From Micavibrio aeruginosavorus (GTDB lineage: Bacteria; Pseudomonadota; Alphaproteobacteria; UBA9219), in contig DYNT01000084.1 of assembly GCA_020720905.1 (NCBI GenBank), positions 1 through 5,991 of the forward strand: 5,991 nt of DNA, read 5' to 3'. Of this stretch, positions 1 through 5,991 are shown piece after piece (position 1 is the first letter of the stretch; every line of letters begins with the position of its first letter). The translations under genes and the position numbers were made by a program. The notes under the pieces were generated by a model. It made no database searches. It had not been told where the DNA came from and saw only the letters and a program-made list of their open reading frames with translations.

Positions 1-57
1 TCGGCTTTCCCAACAAGACTCTAGGCTTTTTCTAAAAAAGTCATTAATACTACGTCA
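1..57. other. Non-coding region upstream of the purE palindrome
   Basis: No supportable gene lies here. The stretch is AT-rich and includes a weak hairpin at 26-40 (C plus five T pairing with five A plus G, 3-nt loop). A TAATAC hexamer at 45-50 could act as a -10 element, but no acceptable -35 hexamer sits 16-18 bp upstream, so I do not call a promoter. The promoter for purEK is probably somewhere in positions 1-175 or upstream of the window, but I cannot place it. Confidence 0.5.
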
Positions 58-148
58 ACTTGAAAACCCGAAAACTTTTTGGCCGCGTCTGTTGGTTTTT
101 CTTTGATTTATGCGTCTTGGCGGAGAAAAACTTTTCGGGTTTTCAAGT
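58..148. repeat. Long inverted repeat (palindromic element) upstream of purE
   Basis: The 17 bases at 58-74 are the exact reverse complement of 132-148. After one mismatch (75/131) the pairing continues through 76-80 with 126-130. After two more mismatches it resumes at 83-86 with 120-123. In all, 26 of 29 positions pair, leaving a loop at 87-119. As RNA this would be a very stable hairpin in the purE leader, if transcription begins upstream of it. As DNA it resembles a dispersed palindromic repeat unit. The right arm read on the + strand and the left arm read on the - strand translate to nearly the same peptide (GEKLFGFSS and GQKVFGFSS), as expected for a two-fold symmetric element. It is not a classical terminator, because no T-run directly follows the stem. 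The repeat itself is certain; its function is unknown. Confidence 0.85.
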
Positions 149-181
149 GGACGGACTGAACTTGCTTTTTTCCTTATCAAC

Positions 182-187
182 AGGGGA
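182..187 (+). promoter_or_regulatory. Ribosome binding site of purE
   Basis: AGGGGA lies 5 nt before the ATG at 193, a strong Shine-Dalgarno match at good spacing. It fixes the purE start at 193 and so includes the lysine-rich N-terminal extension in the protein. The next in-frame Met is residue 29, inside the conserved GIIMGS motif and too late to be a start. Confidence 0.8.
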
Positions 188-192
188 TTTTT

Positions 193-765
193 ATGGTGGC
201 TTCGATCAAGACTAAAACAAAAAAGGCAACCACGAAGGCCAAGGCCGCTACGCCGCAACCCTTGGTGGGGATTATCATGGGCAGCCAATCCGATTGGACG
301 ACGATGGAAAACGCCGCCAACGTGTTGGACAGCTTTGGCGTGCCTTATGAAAGCGCGGTTGTCTCCGCCCATCGCACGCCGCGCCGTTTGTTTGAATACG
401 CAACCAGTGCCGCTGAACGTGGCCTGAAGGTCATTATCGCGGGCGCGGGCGGCGCGGCGCATTTACCGGGCATGACGGCCTCGCTCACGCCTCTGCCCGT
501 TTTGGGCGTGCCCGTGATAAGCCGCTCACTGGACGGGTTGGATAGTTTGCTTTCCATCGTGCAAATGCCTGCGGGCGTGCCCGTCGGCACGCTGGCTGTT
601 GGTAACGCAGGCGCGATCAACGCCGCACTTTTGGCTACGTCTGTTCTGGCCTTGCAGGATAAGGCGCTGGCAAAAGCCTTTGCCCAGTGGCGCGAGGTTC
701 AAACGGCCTCGGTCGCCATGGAACCAGAAAAGCCCGCCAAGAAAACAGCGAAGAAAAAGAAATAA
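193..765 (+). CDS. purE: N5-carboxyaminoimidazole ribonucleotide mutase PurE (class I)
   Basis: PurE moves the carboxylate of N5-CAIR to carbon 4 to give CAIR in cytosolic de novo purine synthesis, using the product of PurK. The 190-residue protein shows the family's motifs in order: GIIMGSQSDW (26-35, phosphate/ribose binding), SAHRTP (58-63, with the catalytic His60), GAGGAAHLPGM (84-94), and the LDSLLSIVQMPAG and VGNAG segments (116-128, 136-140). An adjacent purK argues for the class I mutase and against the class II AIR carboxylase. The core begins near residue 24. Ahead of it is a basic extension of about 23 residues (MVASIKTKTKKATTKAKAAT), and after the core comes a second basic tail ending in AKKTAKKKK. 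The usual family length is about 160-170 residues, so both tails are additions. A strong ribosome binding site supports the chosen start. The gene ends one base before purK. Function is secure; the role of the tails is unknown. Confidence 0.96.
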   Translation: MVASIKTKTKKATTKAKAATPQPLVGIIMGSQSDWTTMENAANVLDSFGVPYESAVVSAHRTPRRLFEYATSAAERGLKVIIAGAGGAAHLPGMTASLTPLPVLGVPVISRSLDGLDSLLSIVQMPAGVPVGTLAVGNAGAINAALLATSVLALQDKALAKAFAQWREVQTASVAMEPEKPAKKTAKKKK

Positions 766-766
766 G

Positions 767-1855
767 ATGAGAACCCTGACAGCCGGATCAGTGATTGGCA
801 TTTTAGGTGGCGGGCAGCTGGGTCGCATGACGGCCATGGCTGCGGCGCGGCTGGGGTTTCCGTGCCATGTCTTTTGCCAAAGCGACGATGAGCCTGCGGT
901 GGCTGTTTGCGCCGCGCATACGCTTGGCGCATGGAGCGATACTGAAGCGCTGACGTGCTTTGCCAAGGCTGTGGATGTTGTGACGCTGGAGTGGGAGAAT
1001 GTGCCACTTGCGGCGTTGGACGCAGTGGCGGCGCATACGGCGCTGTTTCCGAGTGCAACGGTTTTGCGTATCGCACAAGATCGCGGCCTAGAAAAGCGCT
1101 TTGCCTGCGAGGTTGGCGTGGGCACAGCCGATTTTGTGATTGTGCATTCTGTAGATGAATTGGAAAAAGCGCTGGAGTCGTTTCCTCGTCCCGCGATTTT
1201 GAAATCCACGCGCATGGGCTATGACGGGCGCGGGCAGGTTAAAATCACGGACGGCATGGCGGCGGGGGACGCATGGGCGCAAATGGGCGGCGAGGAAGGA
1301 ATCCTTGAGGCCTTTGTCGCTTTTGATAAGGAAATCTCTGTGATCGTTGCGCGGCGCGAGGATGGCGCGAGCGTCGCTTTTCCCGCCGTGGAGAACATGC
1401 ACCGCAATCATATTCTCTTTGAAACGCAAGCGCCTGCGCTGATTGATCCTGCTCTAGCGCAAGAGGCAACAGATATTGCGCAGCGCATGGCGGCGCATTT
1501 GCATGTGGTGGGGCTTTTAACAGTTGAGTTATTCATCTTAAAAACGCCGAATGAAAAAGGCCAAAGCGTTTTGATGAATGAGATCGCTCCGCGCCCGCAT
1601 AACTCTGGTCACTGGACGATTGACGCTTGCCTTTGCAGTCAATTTGAAATGCTCGTGCGGGCGATTGCGGGTCTGCCCTTGCTTGAGGCCATGCCGCACA
1701 GCAAAGCCGTGATGCGTAATATTCTTGGCGAGGATTTAGGCCGCTGCCCCGCCTATGTTGCTGATCCCACCGCCGCGCTGCATCTGTACGGTAAGAAAGA
1801 GCCTCGCGATGGCCGCAAGATGGGTCATGTCACGTTCTTGAAAGGCGCGTGGTAA
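767..1855 (+). CDS. purK: N5-carboxyaminoimidazole ribonucleotide synthase PurK
   Basis: PurK is an ATP-grasp enzyme that carboxylates AIR with bicarbonate and ATP to form N5-CAIR, the substrate of PurE. The 362-residue protein has the normal family length. Visible motifs are the N-terminal GILGGGQLGRM (11-21), LEWENVP (74-80), the ATP-grasp glycine-rich loop KSTRMGYDGRGQ (146-157), EAFVAFDKEISVIVAR (181-196), the ATP/Mg-binding NEIAPRPHNSGHWTIDAC (271-288), and the C-terminal HLYGKKEPRDGRKMGHV (339-355). The frame is open further upstream, to 599, but those codons overlap purE and encode nothing PurK-like. The ATG at 767 places the glycine-rich loop as in other PurK proteins. Only one base separates it from the purE stop, so translational coupling is likely. 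The purine-rich codons for the PurE lysine tail occupy the ribosome-binding position. The 3' end lies 6 bp from the convergent SNF2 gene. Confidence 0.96.
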   Translation: MRTLTAGSVIGILGGGQLGRMTAMAAARLGFPCHVFCQSDDEPAVAVCAAHTLGAWSDTEALTCFAKAVDVVTLEWENVPLAALDAVAAHTALFPSATVLRIAQDRGLEKRFACEVGVGTADFVIVHSVDELEKALESFPRPAILKSTRMGYDGRGQVKITDGMAAGDAWAQMGGEEGILEAFVAFDKEISVIVARREDGASVAFPAVENMHRNHILFETQAPALIDPALAQEATDIAQRMAAHLHVVGLLTVELFILKTPNEKGQSVLMNEIAPRPHNSGHWTIDACLCSQFEMLVRAIAGLPLLEAMPHSKAVMRNILGEDLGRCPAYVADPTAALHLYGKKEPRDGRKMGHVTFLKGAW

Positions 1856-1861
1856 GAGCCC

Positions 1862-4800
1862 TTACTCCCCCATCAGCCACTTAATATCGTCTTGAGTGAG
1901 AGCAGCGGCGGCAGCAGGCTTATCGCCAAACAGCGCGGCGGCAAGGCCAGCCTTTCTGTTTTGTAATTCCAAAATCCGCTCCTCAACGGTTCCTTCCGCA
2001 ATCATTTTGTACACAAAGACGTGCTTGGTTTGGCCGATGCGGTGGGCACGGTCGGTCGCCTGATTTTCAACAGACGGATTCCACCATGGATCATAATGAA
2101 TGACAGTATCCGCCGCCGTCAGGTTGAGGCCTGTGCCGCCCGCCTTAAGACTAATAAGGAACAAAGGAACCTCGCCAGCCTGAAACCGCTTAACGGGCGT
2201 GGCGCGGTCTTTGGTCGTGCCGCGAATTTCAACGTAAGGAATAGCAAGCTTATCAATTTCCTTCTTGATCAAATCCAGCATCGAGGTGAATTGCGAGAAC
2301 AGGAGAATCTTGCGCCCTTCCTCAATCAGGGTCGGGATCATCTCCATCAACTCATCCAGCTTGGCCGAGGATTTTACTTTCCGCGCAGCCTCTAGCTTGA
2401 CAAGGCGAGGATCGCAGCACGTCTGGCGCAGCTTCAGCAGCGCGTCGAGAATAATAATCTGACTGCGCGCCAGCCCCTTGGCCGCGATTTCATCGCGCAC
2501 CTTGTCATTCATGACATGCCGCACGGCTTCATACAAATCGCGCTGATCATCAGCCAGTGAGACATGGCGAATAATTTCAGTCTTGGGCGGAAGGTCTTTT
2601 TCAACCTCGGATTTCAAACGCCGCAAAACAAAAGGACGCAAGCGCCGCGCAAAGAGAATCTTGCGATCATTGTCGCCGTCTTTTTCAATTGGCGTGCGAT
2701 AGTGCTTGGTGAACTTTTTATGATCGCCCAAAAGACCCGGCATCAGGAAGGTGAAGATCGACCAAGCCTCGCCCAAATGGTTTTCAACGGGCGTGCCCGT
2801 CAGGCAAAGCCTATGCTTGGCCTTAAGGGCGCAAGCGGCTTGGGTCATCTTGGCAGCAGGATTCTTGATGGCTTGCGCTTCATCAAGGATCAGGAGCGAC
2901 CATTTCTGTTTCGCCAACTTCTCGCTATCACGTGGCAGCAAGGGATAGGTTGTTAGAACAATGTCATAGTGTTCGGTCTTGCTAAAACGGGTGAAGCGTT
3001 CCTTGCCATGAAGCGTCAAGACTTTCAGGGTTGGCGTGAACTTGGCGGCTTCCGCCTGCCAGTTGGCAATCAGGCTTGTCGGCATCACGATCAGGCAGGG
3101 TTCCTCAAGCTTTTTGGACTCTTTAAGCGAGAGGATATAGGTGAGCGTCTGGATGGTTTTGCCAAGCCCCATATCGTCGGCCAGAATACCCGACAGGCCA
3201 TATTCGCCAAGGAAGTGTAGCCAGTTATAGCCTTCGATTTGATAGGGACGCAGCGTTGCGTTTAATTTTTTAGGCAAGGCGCGTTTTTTGATGCCTTCAA
3301 AGTTGCCAAGCTTTTCGATCAGCTTGCGAAGGCCTCCTTCGCCAAGCCAACGCTTGCTGGTGATCGCCTCCAGTTTCAGAAAAGCGGCGGTTAAGTCCAT
3401 CGATACGCGCAGCGTACCATCGTCCGACAGCGCTTTATCGTCAAACAATTCAATCAGCGTTTTCAAAATTGTGCGAATACGATCCGCAGGCAGCGCGATC
3501 ATCCGTCCATCCGGCAGCGGCGCATAGCATTTGCCGCCTTCAGTCAGGCGATCAATATCGGCGTGGGCGTTCAGCTTTTTGATCATGGCCACAAGAATGG
3601 GCAGAAGGGGGATGCGCTCGCCGCCGATTGTGATGCCCAAATCCATCGAAAACCACCAATCGCCTGATTGCTCAAACGAGGCTTCGATGTCTTCGCTGTC
3701 TGGCTCAAGGATGATTGTGGATTGGGGGACATTATCGCTAATCTCAAAGCCATCCTTTTCCAATTGCGCGAGCCCCGTGTGCCGAAAGTCCAGCCAGAAC
3801 CATGGCGAGGCGGTTTCATCGGGCAGCAAAAGGGAGGAGGTGGAGGCTGCACGCAGGTGATGCTTTGACAGTTTTTTAAGAAGCGCTTCTTCGGCCAGCA
3901 CGTTGCGATGATAGAGGCGGATTTCATCGTCTTTCACAACGGTGTAATGCTCTGGCAACGCCGCGCCTGATGCTAATTGATCGCCATAGGTAAAATCAAC
4001 CCGCGCCGCTTGTTCGCCTTTGGGCGTTTGAAAAAGGATCACGTGCGCGGTGGGCGCCTCCAGCTTGTCCTTCATATCGCGGATTTTAAAGGGAGGGGGG
4101 AGCGAGACGCCAAGCTCCTTAATCGCTTTCCGCACAACAGGCGTTTCATGTTGTGTGATAGGGGGGGCTTTAAGAAAACGTCTTATAACGGGCTCGTCCT
4201 CGCGGCAGATCATCTTGCCCATCACGCCTGTTTCAGCATGAATATACCATGGATGGGGAATAAGAAGCGTCTGAAGCTTTCTTTTTTGCGCTGTCACGGT
4301 TGCCCTTTGCCGCCTATCGGGCAGAAGCTCCCATGATAAATGACCGGCTTCATCCTCGCCCAGCGAAAGGGGGAGGGTGCTTTCATCGTTGAGATAGGCG
4401 CGGCCTGTTTTTAAAAGACGCGCCACAAGAAAATCGACAAAATCGCCGTCGGTGTCAAACGACCATGAAACATGGGGCAGGCGGCTGCCATAGTTTTCTT
4501 TTAATAAGGAAAAGATAGTCGCGTCTTGTTCGTTATAAAAGCCATTCAGTTGATGCAGCATCGAGGCTTGTCCATACCCGATGTTTTTTTTGACGCTCCA
4601 CGTATTATTGCGCATTTTATATTGGCTGTAAGGAGTCACCGTTAAATGACCGCGTCGCTTTTCATCTTGAATCAAAAGATAGATCATGCGGCTTTCTTGA
4701 GGAGGGGGCGCAGCCTCCTCCGCTTTAAGCTCTTTCAACCAATGCAGGGATTGGGGGGATAGCGCCGCCGCAACGCTTTTACGGACTGCCAAGGTGAAGT

Positions 4801-5107
4801 CACCGATGCGCTCATGCTTGCGGCTGTCCTGTGCAATGGCTTCGAAAAGCGCCGCCGCGCCGTGCTTGCACATATAGCCAACGGGGCATGAGCAATAGGC
4901 TTGGATTGTCGTACGCCCGCCGCGTTGGCCGATTTCGACATCGACGCGATAGGGAGAGTGCGCCGTGCCTTGGACAAGGGCGCTTAGGCGCGTGCCTTGG
5001 GCATCAAGCTGAACGTCTTTGACGTGGCCTTGGGTTTGATAGGTATGCCCACGGGCGCGGTCACGGGCATCAAACAACCTTGCAATATCCTGCGCATTAA
5101 AAAGCAC
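1862..5107 (-). CDS. SWIM zinc finger and SNF2-family ATPase (DEAD/DEAH-box helicase-like)
   Basis: The protein has 1081 residues. The N-terminus carries a SWIM zinc finger of CxCx5CxH type (Cys72, Cys74, Cys80, His82), a fold linked to DNA or protein binding. Residues about 130-600 show no motif I can assign; the position suggests the SNF2-associated region of bacterial homologues. A complete SNF2 motor follows: Walker A DDMGLGKT (644-651), DEAQ box (742-745), TGTP (770-773), RRLKSEVEKDLP (829-840), LLFSQF (935-940), KAGGTGLNL (988-996), and motif VI QATDRAHRIGQ (1016-1026). All expected catalytic residues are present, so the ATPase should be active. Family members translocate on double-stranded DNA and remodel protein-DNA complexes; the specific role here is unknown. 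The start is GTG at 5107: an in-frame TAG at 5117-5119 rules out an earlier start, and no Met occurs before residue 79. Its neighbours are housekeeping genes and no defence partner is visible in the window. RapA is less likely because of the SWIM domain. Confidence 0.93.
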   Translation of the reverse strand: MLFNAQDIARLFDARDRARGHTYQTQGHVKDVQLDAQGTRLSALVQGTAHSPYRVDVEIGQRGGRTTIQAYCSCPVGYMCKHGAAALFEAIAQDSRKHERIGDFTLAVRKSVAAALSPQSLHWLKELKAEEAAPPPQESRMIYLLIQDEKRRGHLTVTPYSQYKMRNNTWSVKKNIGYGQASMLHQLNGFYNEQDATIFSLLKENYGSRLPHVSWSFDTDGDFVDFLVARLLKTGRAYLNDESTLPLSLGEDEAGHLSWELLPDRRQRATVTAQKRKLQTLLIPHPWYIHAETGVMGKMICREDEPVIRRFLKAPPITQHETPVVRKAIKELGVSLPPPFKIRDMKDKLEAPTAHVILFQTPKGEQAARVDFTYGDQLASGAALPEHYTVVKDDEIRLYHRNVLAEEALLKKLSKHHLRAASTSSLLLPDETASPWFWLDFRHTGLAQLEKDGFEISDNVPQSTIILEPDSEDIEASFEQSGDWWFSMDLGITIGGERIPLLPILVAMIKKLNAHADIDRLTEGGKCYAPLPDGRMIALPADRIRTILKTLIELFDDKALSDDGTLRVSMDLTAAFLKLEAITSKRWLGEGGLRKLIEKLGNFEGIKKRALPKKLNATLRPYQIEGYNWLHFLGEYGLSGILADDMGLGKTIQTLTYILSLKESKKLEEPCLIVMPTSLIANWQAEAAKFTPTLKVLTLHGKERFTRFSKTEHYDIVLTTYPLLPRDSEKLAKQKWSLLILDEAQAIKNPAAKMTQAACALKAKHRLCLTGTPVENHLGEAWSIFTFLMPGLLGDHKKFTKHYRTPIEKDGDNDRKILFARRLRPFVLRRLKSEVEKDLPPKTEIIRHVSLADDQRDLYEAVRHVMNDKVRDEIAAKGLARSQIIILDALLKLRQTCCDPRLVKLEAARKVKSSAKLDELMEMIPTLIEEGRKILLFSQFTSMLDLIKKEIDKLAIPYVEIRGTTKDRATPVKRFQAGEVPLFLISLKAGGTGLNLTAADTVIHYDPWWNPSVENQATDRAHRIGQTKHVFVYKMIAEGTVEERILELQNRKAGLAAALFGDKPAAAAALTQDDIKWLMGE

Positions 5108-5120
5108 TGTGTTTCTCTAT

Positions 5121-5124
5121 TCCT
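5121..5124 (-). promoter_or_regulatory. Possible weak ribosome binding site of the SNF2 gene
   Basis: AGGA (- strand) ends 13 nt before the GTG start, longer than ideal spacing. The intervening purine-rich AGAGAAA lies closer but matches the anti-Shine-Dalgarno poorly. Together with the GTG start this suggests modest translation initiation. Confidence 0.35.
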
Positions 5125-5142
5125 GAAAAGGGTGAACGGCGC

Positions 5143-5171
5143 AGAATACAGCCCCTTTCCCCATATTTCAA
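5143..5171 (-). promoter_or_regulatory. Putative sigma70-type promoter of the SNF2 gene
   Basis: On the - strand, TTGAAA (5171-5166, 5 of 6 match to TTGACA) and TATTCT (5148-5143, 4 of 6 match to TATAAT) are separated by exactly 17 bp. Transcription would start near 5136, giving a leader of about 30 nt before the GTG. Hexamers and spacing fit a housekeeping promoter, but the call rests on consensus matching alone. It implies that the SNF2 gene can be transcribed independently of trpS. Confidence 0.5.
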
Positions 5172-5300
5172 GAGAAGAGAAAAAGAGTGGAATATAGCCT
5201 CACGGCTCCGAACTCGGGTTAACAGACATGACTCATCTTGCCAGCTCTTGAACTGTTTTGGGTATAGACGCAATAAAAAGGGGAGTAAGAGTGGGGGGGC
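5172..5300. other. Non-coding spacer between trpS and the SNF2 promoter
   Basis: No gene or tRNA is supportable here. Read on the - strand, the trpS stop is followed by a C-rich, pyrimidine-rich run (seven C at 5299-5293, then further C and T up to T5 at 5279-5275). A small hairpin overlaps the stop codon: GGGTTT (5312-5307) pairs with AAGCCC (5302-5297) around a 4-nt loop, with one G-T pair. The T-run lies 17 nt after this stem, so it is not a classical intrinsic terminator. No strong terminator for trpS is visible. Confidence 0.4.
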
Positions 5301-5991
5301 TTACAAAAACCCAACGCGATCCTTGACCTCACGCAAGGTTTTTTGCGTCAGGGCGTTGGCTTTATCGGCGCCTTTGGCAAGAATGGCGTCAATTTCCGCC
5401 GGATCCGCCATCAGCGCACGCATGCGCTGTGTGATGGGAATAAGCTTAGAAATTGCTAGATCGGCCAAATCTTTCTTAAAGGTTGAGAATTGCTCCCCCG
5501 CATGGGTTTTAAGAACCTCGGCCACCGTTATGTCTGCCAGCGAGGCGTAGATGGTCACAAGATTGTCGGCCTCTGGCCTTGCTGCCAGCTCCTTGGCCGT
5601 TTCCGGTAAAGGTTCGGGGTCGGTCTTGGCCTTGCGGATTTTCAGCATGATCGTGTCGGCATCGTCTGTCATGTTGATGCGCGAGTAATCGGACTCATCC
5701 GATTTGCTCATCTTCTTCTTGCCATCACGCAGCGACATGACGCGGGTCGCCTCGCCCATGATGAGCGGTTCAGGAATGGGGAAGGTTTCGCCGTACGTGT
5801 TGTTGAAGGCAATCGCGATATCACGCGCTAACTCCACATGCTGCTTTTGATCCTCACCAACAGGGACATGCGTGGTTTTATAGGCCAAAATATCGGCGGC
5901 CATCAAAACGGGATAGCTGTAAAGCCCCAGCAGTTGCTTGCCTGCGTCCTTGCCCGCCTTATCCTTAAACTGTGTCATGCGGTTGAGCCAA
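5301..5991 (-). CDS. trpS: Tryptophanyl-tRNA synthetase, partial (5' end beyond the window)
   Basis: TrpRS is a class I aminoacyl-tRNA synthetase that attaches tryptophan to tRNA-Trp in the cytosol. Counting from the Met at 5978, visible signatures are LLGLYSYPVLMAADILAY (16-33), the VPVGEDQKQH substrate-binding segment (38-47), and the KMSKS loop at 89-93 (5714-5700), which binds ATP and the tRNA acceptor end. The protein ends REVKDRVGFL. That Met is not the start: the frame continues to the window edge with codons for W-L-N-R, giving WLNRMTQFKDK, a typical internal TrpRS sequence. The HIGH motif and about the first hundred residues therefore lie outside the window (family length about 330-350). 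The visible part has no frameshift or lost motif. It is upstream of, and co-directional with, the SNF2 gene, with a 193-bp gap that argues against a tight operon. Confidence 0.96.
   Translation of the reverse strand, partial: WLNRMTQFKDKAGKDAGKQLLGLYSYPVLMAADILAYKTTHVPVGEDQKQHVELARDIAIAFNNTYGETFPIPEPLIMGEATRVMSLRDGKKKMSKSDESDYSRINMTDDADTIMLKIRKAKTDPEPLPETAKELAARPEADNLVTIYASLADITVAEVLKTHAGEQFSTFKKDLADLAISKLIPITQRMRALMADPAEIDAILAKGADKANALTQKTLREVKDRVGFL

Noticed and set aside
55..462. Open frame of 135 codons on the - strand, and a 105-codon + frame at 110-427, overlapping the palindrome and purE
   Set aside because: Both run antisense to or out of frame with the well-conserved purE and resemble no family. 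Their shared FGFSS segment is only the two arms of the inverted repeat.
504..584. Recurring 12-mer GGGCGTGCCCGT at 504-515, 573-584 and again at 2789-2800
   Set aside because: All copies are inside conserved coding sequence (Gly-Val-Pro-Val in PurE, the Gly-Thr-Pro-Val motif region on the - strand of the SNF2 gene), so codon use explains them better than an operator.
599..766. Upstream extension of the purK frame to an ATG at 599
   Set aside because: It lies wholly within purE in another frame, encodes an unrelated Arg-rich sequence, and PurK already has its normal length from 767.
3583..3927. Other open frames of 60-130 codons inside the SNF2 gene on both strands
   Set aside because: They are frame shadows of a continuous 1081-codon gene with conserved motifs; none has its own family resemblance or ribosome binding site.
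5044..5070. ATGCCC/GGGCAT inverted repeat near the 5' end of the SNF2 gene
   Set aside because: It is short, lies within coding sequence for an Arg/Ala/Gly-rich stretch, and is not flanked by regulatory features.
1862..5107. SNF2 gene as part of an anti-phage system such as DISARM
   Set aside because: No methylase, nuclease, phospholipase D-type or other defence component is present. The flanking genes are trpS and purEK, and there are no signs of recent transfer.
5200..5220. tRNA-like T-arm sequence (GAGTTCGGAGCC on the - strand)
   Set aside because: It does not match the T-loop consensus, and no acceptor, D or anticodon arms can be built around it.

Overview
The window holds four housekeeping-type protein genes and two short intergenic regions. 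The protein sequences, above all the TrpRS C-terminal half and the PurEK pair, look like those of an alphaproteobacterium of moderate GC content. This is a judgement from family resemblance; no rRNA or other phylogenetic marker is present to settle it. I see no insertion sequence, phage gene, CRISPR array, tRNA or rRNA.

Layout: positions 1-192 are non-coding and contain a long, nearly perfect inverted repeat (58-86 with 120-148), followed by a good ribosome binding site. Then come purE (193-765, +) and purK (767-1855, +), separated by one base and almost certainly one operon. Only 6 bp beyond the purK stop lies the stop codon of a large convergent gene (1862-5107, -) encoding a 1081-residue SWIM zinc finger plus SNF2-family ATPase. 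A 193-bp non-coding stretch (5108-5300) holds a plausible sigma70-type promoter for the SNF2 gene. Past it, trpS (5301 to the window end, -) is cut by the window edge and lacks about its first hundred residues.

Functionally, PurK and PurE carry out consecutive steps of de novo purine synthesis (AIR to N5-CAIR to CAIR). TrpRS charges tRNA-Trp. The SNF2 protein is a probable double-stranded-DNA translocase of unknown cellular role. It is transcribed in the same direction as trpS but appears to have its own promoter, so there is no sign of functional coupling.

I did not find a convincing new biological system. The points most worth a second look are the palindromic element in front of purE, the lysine-rich tails at both ends of PurE, and the SWIM-SNF2 protein with its roughly 500-residue unassigned central region.
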